Positions 46,117 to 57,840 are shown, counted from the first letter of the stretch. The stretch: 64,000 nt of DNA from Entomortierella parvispora (GCA_963573315.1 OY752153.1:1178001-1242000); one strand, 5' to 3'. Numbers and translations are program-made. Notes: generated by a model not told the origin, from the letters alone.

Positions 46117-46740
46117 CTTCTGACGGGAACGTGTTCCGGCAGGCGACGCACTGTCCTCCCGCGTCTGGGAAAACCTCGGTATCCACTCCTGTTGGGCCAG
46201 GTAAACTGATACGCAACTGAACATCAAGCAGACGACCATTGAGCGACCGAAAACAGAACATGATTGGAGACGGAGCTGTGCCGGCTGTGCCGAAACTATC
46301 TCTGTTTTCACTGCTGGGCGCAATGCCCAATGGGAAGGCACCAAAAAACAAATGCCTCAGCTTGTGTCCAGCAGACCTGAAGCCCTATCAGTCTTTACAG
46401 CGAGCGTTGACGAATGGGAACTTCTCCAGGGGCACAAGGTAGACTAAGAGTCCAAACAGAGCTTTCGCCACTTCTTTTAGAGTCCCGCTGGACATTTAAA
46501 ATCGTTCTTTATAGAAGACAAGGGACATGGACAAATAGTTATTTGTCGGTCGCTGCTCTCAACTGCTCATATTAGCCCACTTCCTTTCTAAAAGGAAACC
46601 GCTGAATTTGTTCGCTGAACACAACAAGCAGGATTTTTCTACTTTTCAAGAGGTTGCTTCTGCTCTCGAAGGGTGCTTTGAGCCAATCAAACACATTTAG
46701 TCAACAAGCAACAAGCGGTCGTGCGAAGAAAGGAAGCGGG

Positions 46741-48191
46741 CTATTTGTCGGCGGTCCCCCCTTATTTGTCGGCCCGTCTCCCCTATCTGTCGGTCGCTCT
46801 ATTTAACTTAACTGCCCCAGATTTCCCCCAATCTCAAGTGCTCCCCCCCATAAACGAAACTGGCAAGCGGCAGCGCACCTCCTCTAGTGTGATAATGACG
46901 TCCACCTTGGTCCAAGTACAGTCATCTTAATCTTTGAACATAGTGGTGATTTCATAGTGCAGTCTCCTCACCCTCATTGTTTATTACATCCAGTTCCGTC
47001 ATTTTCATCCACGCACGAACGTTCACGAAAAAGCAGAGTAATGTTGGTTTTGTTTTTTTTAAAAAAGTTGACTTCACACTCGTGTCTCCTTCTCTAATTG
47101 TCGGACAAGTGCAAAGATGACTCTGGAGATATCGGTGTGCTTCACAGTCTTCAGGCTCTCATTGTATGATACTTTTTGTCAATCATGACCACCCAGGACG
47201 CTTTACGCTCAAACAACAAAACATTTTTTCTCTTTATTTTTTTTTTGTGAAAGTCACTGTCCTTCTCCTCTTTTTCTATCTCTCCTCCCTTTCTATCTTT
47301 CAAGATCAGGACTGTGCAGCCTGAGATAGCGGAGTCTCCAGGTCAATTGCCGATACCACAGCTGTTGTTGATGGCCATGAGACTAGTAAAAGTTTTAGAA
47401 ATGGTTACCAAAAATGTTTGTAGTAAGAGATTGTCGCCAGGATGTTCATGAGAAAATCCACAAGCGACCAAAAACCATTTTTCACGTAGTTGGACTGTAC
47501 CAAAAAAATGAGGCAGATGAAAACCCTACAAGAGATGCAACATAAAGACTGTGAAGATGTCTTTCAGCGATATACTACAATAGCTGTTCTCATTTTCAGA
47601 CGTTTCTGATGGATATTCACCGATATCCGATTGGTAAAGTGGCGAAAAGCATCAGTTTTGGTAACCTGGTCATCTTTCGCACTCATCCTTGACCCATTCC
47701 TCTTGCTTTCGATGAGATATCTCGGAATGAATCGATAGGCTATTGAAGACTACACTTGTTCATGAAGTTTGGAAGAGATTCGACCAAAAGTCATTCCTGA
47801 CCGACTTTTTTTGTAAAAGTAGTACCTTCAAAATCCTGAGAACAACTACACCCGGAGATTACCGAGCTTTTTTGTTAATTCCAGACAAAGTATCTTTTCA
47901 AATTCGTCCAAAACGGCTGGCTCTTGCTGATAATGTTGTAGCTAGAACAGTACGCGTCCCCAGTTACTTTGGTGCCAATTGCATTTGATTCCAGCGACTT
48001 TTACTAGTACACGTCTTTCAACCATGATCTGAAAAGCAGTTCTGTGAGCGTGTAGGAAAATATGGTGACGGTGGCGTACGCTTGGTGGCGGTGCAGTTAA
48101 GTTAAATAGAGCGACCGACAGTTAAGGAGACGCGTCGACAAATAAGAGCAATCGACCGACAAATAAGGACTGTGGACGGGCCGACAAATAG
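46741..48191. mobile_element. Non-autonomous element with subterminal inverted repeats
   Basis: 46741-46815 and 48093-48191 are inverted copies: both read, going inwards, CTATTTGTCGGC, several CTTATTTGTCGG-type units, then TGTCGGTCGCTCTATTTAAC and TTAACTGC. The 1.45-kb body is AT-rich and codes for nothing recognisable. The repeated TTATTTGTCGG sub-motif resembles subterminal transposase-binding repeats. A related hairpin, GACAAATAGTTATTTGTC, lies outside at 46530-46547. No clear target-site duplication was found. Confidence 0.7.
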
Positions 48192-48249
48192 TCGAGTCCA
48201 GAAGACAAGACTGCGATTTGCCACCAAATTGAAGGCGACGCTTCGACGC

Positions 48250-48270
48250 TTTTTTTTTTTTTTTTTTTTT
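48250..48270. repeat. T21 homopolymer
   Basis: Twenty-one T directly before the start region of the gene at 48284. Confidence 0.95.
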
Positions 48271-48283
48271 GGGTGTCTCACAT

Positions 48284-49821
48284 ATGCCCATGGACATTCT
48301 CTATTCGAAACAGCCTGATGCAATCTCTCCAAAACCCATTGCGCCCTCCATGTCCACACCTTTCCGACCGCTTCACTTATACACCCATCCAGCATCAATG
48401 TCAACAGAGCCGGGACTGCACACATGGGGCAAGAAGTTTGAGTTCCTTCCAACAGCATCTTCCTTCGAAAAACGAGAATATTTCGCCCGAATCTTCAAAG
48501 ATCCACCGAACGCAGCACAATTAATGACCAAAATATACACTACAGGTGCGCTGTTTTTCAGATTCTGGAAACATGAAAGCCCGTGGTCTGAAGCGCTAAT
48601 GGCTAACGAGATTTATTTCTTGTCCTAGATGTAGAGTCGAACAATGCACCAGACGACGATAGGGCTTCCTCCAGTTCCTTCCGTAAGTTACAATTTCGGT
48701 CAACCGGCAGAAACTGCGAGAACATCTTTCGAGCCGTCATGTTCCTTTGTAACAATCTCCGGAAGCGAGCACGACCGTGGGATACCATGTTCTCCTTTTC
48801 ACTTTACAGGTTGGGACAGGGATTCAAGGAAATGGCGGTAGATCTAGCTAATGCGGAGCCAGAATTAAGAGGTGTCCCTTCCGTATCACTGCACAGCCTC
48901 TATGAACGCATCATTCTTGAGAAGAGGAATTTGGACAATTTTCTTTCTCAATCTGATGACAAGGAATGGACCGAAACACAACTTTCCAGGATGGCACGGG
49001 AGTTGGTTAGTGTAGACAATGACATCAAGGCCCGTGACACAAGGGCTGCCAAGGGTGAGTTCAATAGGGCGGAACAAGAAAAGAAAGGGAGTGCACCTGT
49101 TCGGATGCTGGAAGAAACCATGGTCAAAGTTGGGCCAGGATTAAGATCGCCGAACTCAGAGATAGCAATGGCTACTCCACCAACTATGGGTATGGGTCAT
49201 CAGCTCACAGGAAAAAACTTGGCCATCAATACGGAACAGAGAATTCCTTCCTTGCCCTCGGGCGGTGTTGTGCTCACATCGCGTTTGCTTAATGGGTCCC
49301 CTCTTATCGCGCCTGCTCGCTCTGAAGGAGCCGCCATCACAGGTACTCTTCCTGCAGGAGTCGGTGCAATGAACAGGCCGTTACGGCGCCATGCGCCAAT
49401 TCGGCAACCTTTGCTTTTACAACGTTCGCAAGTAACGGGGGTTTCGTTACGAGGATCGTCACAAGCATCACAATTTTCAAATCAAGGATCTCAACCATCT
49501 TCTCATCCCCGCTGCGAGCCAACTCCAGTGCCTTCTTCAGCTACGGAGAACAACGAAAGAAAGCACATATCAACTCCAATCAACCTAGAGGCTTATATTC
49601 AATACAGTCAGGCGTACCTTCAAGAAGAACTATCAAGACTCGAAGAGAGTCGATCCAGACTCGAAGAGGGTCAAAGAGCTCTCCGATCAGCCAAGGCCCT
49701 CCATGAGTACCAGATCGCAGTGATCTGTCAAGATCTCGCAGAGCTCAGCCTGGACCTTCGGCATAGGATCCAAGCTGTTGAAGCACGCGTCGGTATAAAA
49801 TCTCACCCAGTGAATCGATAG
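48284..49821 (+). CDS. Unknown protein, paralogue of the gene at 53411-54739
   Basis: Two exons, 48284-48545 and 48629-49821, join to 484 residues. The start MPMDILYSK is the first ATG, 13 nt after the T21 tract; an ATG two codons later is possible. The junction is supported by the paralogue, which has an intron at the same place and phase. Conserved blocks: YFARIFKDPPNAAQLMTKI; CENIFRAVMFLCNNLRKRAR; GFKEMAVDLANAEPELRGV; and SLYERIILEKRNL plus LSRMARELVSVDNDIKARD. The middle is Ser/Pro-rich and variable. The C-terminus is a predicted coiled coil (LEESRSRLEEGQRALRSAK). No signal peptide or membrane segment. Family and function are not recognised. Confidence 0.7.
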
Positions 49822-52394
49822 CTCCTCAAAACCTGCCTTCCTACTGCTGTCATTTATTTATCCCAATAAGACGCCCGCTCTCGCTCATGTTTTTGAGTTG
49901 CTTTTGCCCAATCTTGAAAGATGGCCACGTGACGAGTAGGGTGGGAGGAACAGCAAGCGGATCCACGCGGCCCATATGACAAAGCCGTTTCCGTGGATAC
50001 TGTAGAGGGGTAACGAGGATGGACGGAGCGGGGTGGGTGGGAAGGGAGGGAATAAAACAGGGGCCAGAAGAGAGTCGGGAGCCAGTCAGATGCGAGGCAG
50101 CATTGGGCCAAAGGAGGACACGCGTCTCTTCGTGTCCCCTCCTTCTTCTTCCCTCCTTCCCTCCTTCTCGCCCGCCCTTCACTTCTGGACTTGTGTTCGT
50201 GTCTCCTTCGCCAGAGGCCAGGGCCTCTCTGATGGACCAGCACCCGTCTCGCTCGAGGTATGACTAACCCTACCCTTGCCCCATGCACGGTTCTTTTCCC
50301 AGCCCCTCGTCATTATTCTTCATGCTAAACATGCATCATCTCCCTCTGCTAGATTGCTGGGTACATCTCATGTGGACAAGAAGTCAGATCCGGGGCTCCA
50401 TTCGCAAGCGTTCTCCAGGAATCACCCAGATCAGGAACGGGAAGGCAAGACTTGAACATGTGTCCATGCCAAGCATTCATCCTGACCAGCGATTTCGGAG
50501 ACATTCACGAGAACCTGCCCCTATGGCTGTCAGCACAGTATCCACTCTGCTGCTCCAAAACTCTTGTTTTCAAAGCACTGGAACGCAGGCGCCAGTACCC
50601 TCCACACGAGATCGAGCTGCAACACTGTTAGATCAAGACCATACAAGCATACAAACGTCTCGATCTAATAGGATGGCAATGGACAGATATCAGGATTGTG
50701 TTCCATCCGAGTATCCGATCTGTGGCAGGAACAATCCTATGCTTGTTCTGCGACGGCGTTGTCATCTCGGCATTACAGGAGCAAGTGTGGATTTGACTTC
50801 TTCTTTGCCATGGGTTCCCTTTGACACGGATCCTTGCCTTTGGTTCTGTGTTGACTGGACCTGATCCATGCACGGTTGCGACCTCGCAATACTTTCGAAT
50901 CCCATGAAATATCTCGATCCAGACCAAGTTCATCCGAAAACATTGATCCCTGGTTGGATTATTTGCAGGGGGGCCGAGCCGCAGCGCATCTCCCTGCGTT
51001 GACTGCTACAAAGCCAAGAGCGCTGATATCTCGAAGAAAGTCTCGGTGGAGTTTTATGGCCTTCATGAAGCCGACTATGCCAGTGACATCCAAGGTGTCT
51101 CGGCCATCGCACAATATCAAGGCTCTTCTTTGATGCGATTAAGGTGAAAATCCCGGTAAGAGTCAATGTAATACATCTGGACGACCATGATGAAGCAAGG
51201 CAGTGATTCTTCACGAATCAGTGAGAACCTGGAGTGTACGAGTGACCATCTGACAATGTCTCCGTCCCCTGCGATTTTCCATATTTTTGTTCACGGATGG
51301 CTCAATTGCAGGTCGCAAACTTTGCGCTCAGCTCTTTCCTCTCAGAGCTCTGTAGTAGCCAACGCAGAGAAATGTATTCTGGCTCGGTCCTCCTGCAAAT
51401 AGTTGTCCATCTAGTGGTCAATGTTTTCGGATGAACTTGGTCTGGATCGAGATATGTCGTGGAAGTCGAAAGTATTGCAAGGCTTCAATCGTGTTTAAAT
51501 CAGGTCCAGTCGACACAGAACCAAGGGCAATGATCCATCGCGAGGATACGCCTTTCTTGATTGCAAAGCCGTGCAATTCATCGCTCATGATTGCAATACT
51601 TTGGAATGGTATTCTATTCAACACCATCCGGGAACGACACCTGTTGATCCCGAATCAATTCCACCTTTCACACTGGTAATCCGTGGAATCCAGGTCTATT
51701 CAACCGAGACGATCGCGGTAGAGATGGTAAGCCGAATGAGCTCAGGCGGTTATCCGGCTATCAAACTCGACAAGGCATTGTACTTAGGATCGTATCTTGT
51801 CTTTGTGGCAGCTCAATCGATAGCCCTCGATTGTCAACAGCTGCATTCCTGGGACCTTTATCATCTGCGGCACCTCTTTTTGTTTTCTACCGCCGCCCGC
51901 GTTGGCTTATTTTGATGGGGAAAGACTTTGCTGATGCTGAAGAAGCGGAGGATACTTGAACTCCTACGCTTTTGTTCCCGGAGGCCTTGGATTCGTAGCT
52001 GAGTATTCGGCTCGAGTTAGGGTTCGACTGTGACTCCACTGGGGTGTCATCTACGCCGCTCCTCTCAACAGCCAACAGGATCTACTTCAGGACGATTTTT
52101 ATGATCAGTTGCTTGACAGACCTCTCGACCTCTCGACCTTAGTCAGGATGAGCTTGATTCCTGGAACGTGGGTGGCGACCAATCAGGCTCACTCCTCGGA
52201 GCTGGTGGTATGCCCTTGTACTTGCTTGTCCAACGCCGTGGCAGAAATTTGGTGCTAAATATTCCTTTATTTCTCACTTTTAGAGGATAAGAGAATTAAT
52301 TCTAGCAACGGTACAAAGTCGGGGTCACTAGGTATTTTGCTCGACCTCGAGGTCGTAGCGCCGTTGATCCTTTAACAAACAGGACTATCTGCAC
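49822..52394. other. Gene-poor block with eroded coding-like sequence
   Basis: No intact gene. Open frames at 50283-50864 and 50876-51133 have no recognised domain. Sequence at 50840-50953 recurs inverted at 51418-51530 and translates to a similar ELGLDRDxSWxSKVL string in both, so it was once coding or came from a duplicated element. C/T-rich DNA at 50120-50220 resembles a promoter leader. Confidence 0.4.
50840..50953. repeat. Inverted repeat arm (partner 51418-51530)
   Basis: The reverse complement matches 51418-51530 over about 110 nt, including TTTTCGGATGAACTTGGTCT, GGATCGAGATAT and AGGTCCAGTC.ACACAGAACC, with a spacer of about 460 nt. Confidence 0.8.
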
Positions 52395-52907
52395 ATGGCT
52401 CAATTGGCAGGAAAGTACCTTGCTATGGCTGCAACCTCTGTGGCTTCAGAGCGCATGTTCGGTTTTTCTGTCAACACGGCGACAGGCAAGCGTATTTGTC
52501 TTACTTTTGATACCCTGGCGTTCAGGATGACCCAGTCTGCAGTTCTTCAGCGCTATCTGGAGAAGCTGCACATCAAGCACAAGGCTACTTCTGCCTATCA
52601 CCCTCGCACCAATGGCAAGTGTGAGAGACTCAACGGCATGATTGGTCATATGTTGACAAAGTACGTTGGAACACACAAGCACAGTTGGGATCAGTATCTT
52701 CATCAGTCGCTGTTCGCTTGCCGTGTGCACATTGCCCAGCGCACAAAAGTCAGCCCGTTCAAATTAGTTTACGGCGGATCATCGACTATTGGCCTGTACG
52801 CGCGGCCAAGTACACTTATGGAAACTAGAAAAAATGGGGAAGATCCTTTCTCCATCAGACGATCAGGGATCGACTCTGTAGGTGACCTTTTTATTTATAT
52901 CGAGTAA
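52395..52907 (+). mobile_element. Chimeric ORF: hAT transposase tail fused to Ty3-type integrase core
   Basis: One 170-residue open frame holds two unrelated transposon pieces. Residues ~1-45 (LAGKYLAMAATSVASERMF) match the C-terminal dimerisation region of hAT transposases. Residues ~55-130 (LEKLHIKHKATSAYHPRTNG, then CERLNGMIGHML and SPFKLVYG) match the C-terminal half of a retroviral-type integrase core of Ty3/gypsy elements; the Glu of CERLNG is the third catalytic residue. The first two catalytic Asp lie in the missing part, so it is inactive as an integrase. The junction near 52525 is in frame. From about 52800 the frame continues into another sequence (GEDPFSIRRSGIDSV), probably a third source. 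Confidence 0.75.
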
Positions 52908-53345
52908 AAAACGAGAGAAAAATAAAAGGGAGAGCCTGCTGCTGACCTGATCCTTATTTTCTTTTTACTCGCCTAGGAACTCATCCGACATTACCTTGAA
53001 GTTCCATGGACTCGCACAATGACACTCCACTTTTCAACCAACAACTCACGGAGCTATGCAAGCATCTGCAAGATCAATTTGACAAACTTACGACCGTGCC
53101 GCCCAGAGCCCCTTTGAGTTTGCTCAAGCAGAACCTGGACTACAAAAACTCGTCTTCGAGCCTGACCACGAAGAACTGTACCCTAACGGCGTCGCTTCCG
53201 CAAAGCAGTTCTTTGGACGTGAAGACGGCATGGCAAATAAAATGTTGCAAAAAAAAAAAAAAAAAAAAAAGAAGACTCATCTGTTAGATTCTATGGTATT
53301 TTCACCTCCCCGGCATTTGCTTCAATCAAGCGATCTCTGGACCCC
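52908..53345 (+). pseudogene. Frameshifted fragment of an unknown gene
   Basis: After a possible intron (ending TTTTTACTCGCCTAG at 52976), one frame gives NDTPLFNQQLTELCKHLQDQ to about 53115, and then a different frame gives LVFEPDHEELYPNGVASAKQ and FFGREDGMANKML to 53247. An A22 tract (53249-53270) follows, and the first frame returns as LLDSMVFSPPRHLLQ. The coding-like pieces in alternating frames show a decayed gene interrupted by a homopolymer. The family is not recognised. Confidence 0.5.
53249..53270. repeat. A22 homopolymer
   Basis: Twenty-two A inside the decayed gene fragment. Confidence 0.95.
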
Positions 53346-53410
53346 AGTAAGTCCTGTATTTCCTTTTTACCTTCATAAATGCAACTCGATCTCTCTATCA
53401 TCATTCTTCT

Positions 53411-54739
53411 TTAATATGTTGATGGGAGTGAGGGTGTATCTCGTAGCATTACTTTGGATGTGGAATGAGAAGACGAACGAAGTAGATGGACGGATTGCTG
53501 GACACTTTCCATAATATCATGTATTTCCTTAATTCCAAGGATCATAATCTCCTGCAGTTCCTTAACTCTAAGGATCTTGGTATCCAAATCTTGTAGCAAA
53601 ACATCATGTTCACCTGTTGAGTCTGGCCGTTTTGTCCCTCGTGGCTCTCTACGTGGACTAGGACTAGATGATGGAGTGCGGTCGGCGAAAGCAACTGAGG
53701 ACCCTTCGTCAACTTGCTCCTTGTCTAATTGAACTCGCGAATCTGGACATACAGATCCTTGGAGCGTCCCAATCTGGTCAGCTTCACCATGTGATGGCAT
53801 TGGTAAATGAGCTACCCCGTCTGCCATGAGCAATTCAGGCGTTGATCCTGCAAGACGTGAAGATTCCGTGACAGTGGAATGGGAACGCGTCCTTGGATAT
53901 ACCGAGTTTGAAGTGGCAACCTGTCTGACGGCCTCATCGACCATATTCGGCAGGATGGCTATTGGTTTTGGCAATGATAGTTCTACCCTCGCAAACGTTG
54001 TATACGGTCTCATCGGTTGTGATTCTTCACGATTTTGCGCAGCCAACCTTTCCAGGTCGGTAACCTGTCGAAGATCGCGCTCTCTTATCAGATTGTCGAC
54101 GATGACTAGTTCTTTCGCCAGTGTTGACAGATGGGTATCTATCCACATGGAGCCAGCACTCTCTGACGAGCGTACTAAGTCAGTCAGATTCTTCCGTTCC
54201 ATTACGAGGCGCTGGTAAAAGGAAAAGAGTGCCACTCCTGTTACGCCCTTCAATGACGGCTCGGCCTTCGCAAGATCCGCGGCCAACCCCTTGAATCCGT
54301 CAGCGTCTTTTCCGAACGGAAAGAAATGGTGATCGTCCTCCAGTCGAGCTCGATCACGGAGGTTATTATAGAGGAAAAAAGCCGCCCTCAACATATTTTC
54401 GCTATTTGTGCAAGCCCAGTTGAACTGGAGCAGACGGAAGATGCCCTTTATCTTTCTTGTTACAGCGTCCGCCTCTACACATATGCAGGCAAAGATGACA
54501 ATGGAATTAGCAAAAAGGTGTGTGTGCACTACCCTTTGCACAGCTGGAGAAAATCATAGAAAATAGAGTCCGTGCGTACCGGCGGAACCAATCCCTTTCA
54601 AAATAAGGTCTGCGTTGGGTGGGTCTCTGAAGACTATGGCGTAGTGATTTATTTTGTCGAGAAGAGTTGCATCGCGATGGAGCGCTAGCTTCCTAGAGTT
54701 CAGTGCTCTCCTGCTGGGGTGGTGGACTTGGGCGGACAT
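53411..54739 (-). CDS. Unknown protein, paralogue of the gene at 48284-49821
   Basis: Two exons, 54739-54580 and 54474-53411, give 407 residues. The ATG at 54739 (MSAQVHHPSR) is the first in frame. Conserved blocks align with the paralogue: YAIVFRDPPNADLILKGI; SENMLRAAFFLYNNLRDRAR; GFKGLAADLAKAEPSLKGV; SFYQRLVMERKNLTDLV; LSTLAKELVIVDNLIRERD. Both genes share one intron after the FRDPPN block, in phase 1. The C-terminal half is Ser/Pro-rich with a final helical segment (LDTKILRVKELQEIMILGIK). No signal peptide, no membrane segment, no known domain. The two genes point towards each other about 3.6 kb apart, consistent with an old inverted duplication. Confidence 0.7.
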
Positions 54740-55101
54740 TGCAATGGAGCTGGATGAGTGTAAAGAAGATGGCCGAACTTGGATCCCATTCACACGCCAC
54801 CAAAATCGCCCCTCTCTGAAACCGGCCTTCTCGATATCTCACCGATGTTGGCTGACTTTCTACTTTCTACGAATGCGAATCACGTCTAACTACAAGATGG
54901 GACCCTGCACTGGTATCAAGGACCCTGCATGGAACGCTCTCTCCGATTGATACTCAACAAAACTCAGCATAGACAGTATCTTGAGGATTTTCTCCAAAAT
55001 AAAGATGCTTGTTCTCCATCAAAAAAGAAGCCAGACTTCTGGGCGACTCATTTATTCTTGGTTATTATCTTTTCCCTATCTTCTCCGCGCATTTGCCCTA
55101 T

Positions 55102-56777
55102 TACATTCCGCGAAACTGTGAACAAGTAACACGTTTCGTGGGACCAAGTGGTTTTGACGAACTAAGCCCAACAGCCACCTTCCGCTTGCTCTTCGGCTCA
55201 AAGCTCGCCACCTTTTTTCCATCAACCACGGTTCCCGGAGGGCGCCCCTTCAAGATATCGATGACCGCATCATTAATGCGAGATTGTTCAAAAGCCTCGA
55301 CATCACTAGCCTCTTCAATTGCCTCATCTCCATTCTCCTGAGGCCTTCGCAGAGTAGAGGTTGCTCCTTTGATAGCTGACAAGACTCATTGAAACTCTTG
55401 ATCGGATATGTTAGGCCCCGTCACATCATCTACTAGGGTCTTTGCGACTCCAACCAACCGGGCATACCGTGACTTCTTTATCTTTTCCTGCCGACTGGGG
55501 CATGTATCCTCAAATACCACAGGCACGCACGGCAACAGGTCCAGGAGGATACCAAGGTACTTGGAGATCCGCTGCGCGCTCAGGCTAGACGTACCAAAGC
55601 TGACATCACGAATGAGAGGTATGAACTCAAGTAAGAAGAGCTCTTTGTCGAATTTGTGATGTTGTCTCCGTGTTCTATCATCTAAAATAGAAAAGAAAAA
55701 AAGTTTTTTTAATTCAGTAGTAGACAACGCAGAGAAATGCATTCTGGTTTTTTGGTTGGGGGGTTTTTTTTTGGGTTGTCCAGAGAAAAGAAACCTACCA
55801 ATTTTTTTTTACAAATACCAGCGCTGTCGTACGTAGAGAACACGTTGAATGTTCTAAATCAGTCTACATGGATATACATCCATGTAACTGAGGTGATACC
55901 TTCAGGAGAGAATTTTACAAAATCCCAAGTATCTCTTCCATCGCTGGGATTAAAACAAGATCAGAGGGGATCTCGTTCGTTCACTCCCTCCTATGTATCG
56001 TTGTGGTATAAAAATTGTCGCCGAAATCGAGCGTTACTCACACAGTCCACCTTGCAAGACAAAAAGACAAAAAGTCGAAAAATCAGAAAAAGCTGTCTTG
56101 ATATCCTGTGACGGCAGAGTCACTTTGAGAGTCCTCGTACAAATAGTTGTTCTCTAAAAAAAAAGGATGGGAGAAGGAGGTGGAGGGTCAAGTACCTAGT
56201 TAGTTCAATACAAAGGACAATGCGACGGGAGTCGTAAACCACTTTGAAAGATTTCCTGAAATAGCCGGGCCAGGGACTTTGAAAGGTCTCCATCTCACCT
56301 TTGTTTTGTTTCGATAACAACACTGCACGGTCCTGCACTCTGTCTCCGGATCTGCAATCGCAAGACATTTCACCCGCTCCCTTGTATCGTCGCGGCACAA
56401 TTGCTCGATCCATTTTTTGGGAGTCGTGATGGGAACCAAGGTCCTGCAGTGTAACCAGTCCATTGAGCTTTGGATGGTTTTAAGCAGGGTTTCTGGAGTC
56501 ACGTTTTCTGAAGTCCGGTAAAAAATCTTGTGGGCGCGGAGACGGTGCGCCTGAAGTCCTCGGCCGTTCGATCTTTGGAGTGGTGCGACGCACCTCGTCT
56601 GTCTACACAGAGCCCAAAAGACTTCCCTCTCCTTAGGGTTGGACGACCGCGACCGTAGGAATACGATTCTCAGTGATACTCTGCCCTCCCTTTTTTCTCA
56701 ACCCTGGAGGGCTCCAATGAGCCACCTCCTGGTTTCCACAGCATGCTCCCATGAGTTCCATCAGGCAAACTAAGAAC

Positions 56778-56810
<33 letters not shown>

Positions 56811-56971
56811 GAATGCGTGCTGAGGAATGAGCAGACATGACAGAGTTCTTGTGTGAATGGGGACATTGCGGTGTACACAAAGTCACCTACCTCATGGGAG
56901 AGCTGACTGGGGGAGTCGACTGTGGATGAATTAGGAGAAGGGTTAGCGGTGTCGAACACAATGAAGTTCAT
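55102..56971 (-). pseudogene. Segmental duplication, copy A: unknown multi-exon gene with a nonsense codon
   Basis: The minus strand carries a gene that aligns with copy B (62035-63750). Exon-like pieces: a 5' exon starting MNFIVFDTANPSPNSSTVDS at 56971 with a GTAGGT donor; a downstream exon; and a 3' exon from 55681 (after TTTTAG) reading RTRRQHHKFDKELFLLEFIP ... SRYARLVGVAKTLVDDVTGP. In that exon the codon that is CGA (Arg) in copy B is TGA here (near 55391), cutting off VLSAIKGATSTLRRPQENGD and the tail. In the middle part (56200-56500) two frames look conserved between the copies, so the exact coding frame is unsure. An A29 run (56780-56808) sits in the first intron. No known domain. Confidence 0.5.
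56780..56808. repeat. A29 homopolymer
   Basis: On the coding (minus) strand this is a T29 tract in the putative first intron of duplication copy A. The corresponding place in copy B has no such run. Confidence 0.95.
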
Positions 56972-57195
56972 GAAGACTGAAACTCATTTTTTTCGACACC
57001 GACAAAAAAAACGCGTCCGATGGAACTTGAGGGGTGCCGTTTGGAAACGAGACAGACCTGGTTTAATATATCCCAGGATTCGCATCCAAAAAATTTTAAT
57101 GGGGAATTTTTAATCGAGCCACTTTTTGGCGGCTCTTTGTGCAACCCAAGACTACCAGTGGGTGGGCGGTGAGCAATTGTGGACAATACTACCGC

Positions 57196-57555
57196 TTAAA
57201 ACCCATTTGGACAATGCTCTTCAAGCAGTGCGTTGATGGGTGGAAGTTTGACACTCCTCAAAAACTCGTACGCCTCTTTCTTGAGACGTTGTTCATCCGC
57301 GACGAGCATGAGAAGCAATAGCCCGTTTATGGTGAGAGGATCTCGTCCATGGCGTTGAAGGGCTATTAACCTTAAGATAGAGTATAATCCAATCCATTCT
57401 TCTTCAAGTTTTAGTGGCTTCGTCATTGTCATGAACCGATCTCCAGGCGTCGCGCGTATTTCTTTCGACAAGGAGATATCTTCCGGGAGAATGACTATCA
57501 TATAATCGGACGCCAGTCTCAAAGAGAAATCCCGCAGCGTTTGACCATTCAGCAT
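57196..57555 (-). CDS. Small ORF behind a duplicated promoter
   Basis: A 119-residue ORF on the minus strand starting MLNGQTLRDFSLRL. No signal peptide or known domain; leucine-rich and helical in character (EEEWIGLYSILRLIALQRHG). Support comes mainly from context: immediately upstream (57575-57815) lies an inverted copy of the promoter and leader of the lectin gene at 58707, with a TATATAAA box (57779-57786) oriented towards this ORF. It may be a complete small gene or the residue of a larger one captured behind that promoter. Confidence 0.45.
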   Translation of the reverse strand: MLNGQTLRDFSLRLASDYMIVILPEDISLSKEIRATPGDRFMTMTKPLKLEEEWIGLYSILRLIALQRHGRDPLTINGLLLLMLVADEQRLKKEAYEFLRSVKLPPINALLEEHCPNGF

Positions 57556-57574
57556 CGAGAATCAGTATGGATAT

Positions 57575-57815
57575 CTACTTTCTGTTTGTAACGCTTAGGT
57601 CGCAATGATAACAAACTCGGGACGTGGAGAGGAAGAAAGTGAACTAGAAAGTAAAAGATTTGGGAACAAGAAGACAGTGTCTAAAGTAACACAATTCTGA
57701 CAGGAGGAATGGGGGGAAAGAGTCGCGGGTAAAGGTGGCTGAGTTCATTGCTATCTGCACTGGTAGGGGGGACACACCTTTATATATGTGGGTTACGGGC
57801 TTAAAGTCAAAAAAA
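57575..57815 (-). promoter_or_regulatory. Inverted copy of the lectin promoter and leader
   Basis: Reverse complement of 58484-58700 at about 90% identity: TATA box, GTGTGTCCCCCCTACCAGTG, ACCTTTACCCGCGACTCTTT, CACTGTCTTCTTGTTCCCAA and TCACTTTCTTCCTCTCCAC in the same order. It points towards the ORF at 57555. Confidence 0.85.
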
Positions 57816-57840
57816 TAGGGCTGGACTTTGGTCTTGGCAA

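Noticed and set aside
50019-50267. Short open frames in C/T-rich DNA
   Set aside because: Simple-sequence composition, overlapping frames on both strands, no domain.
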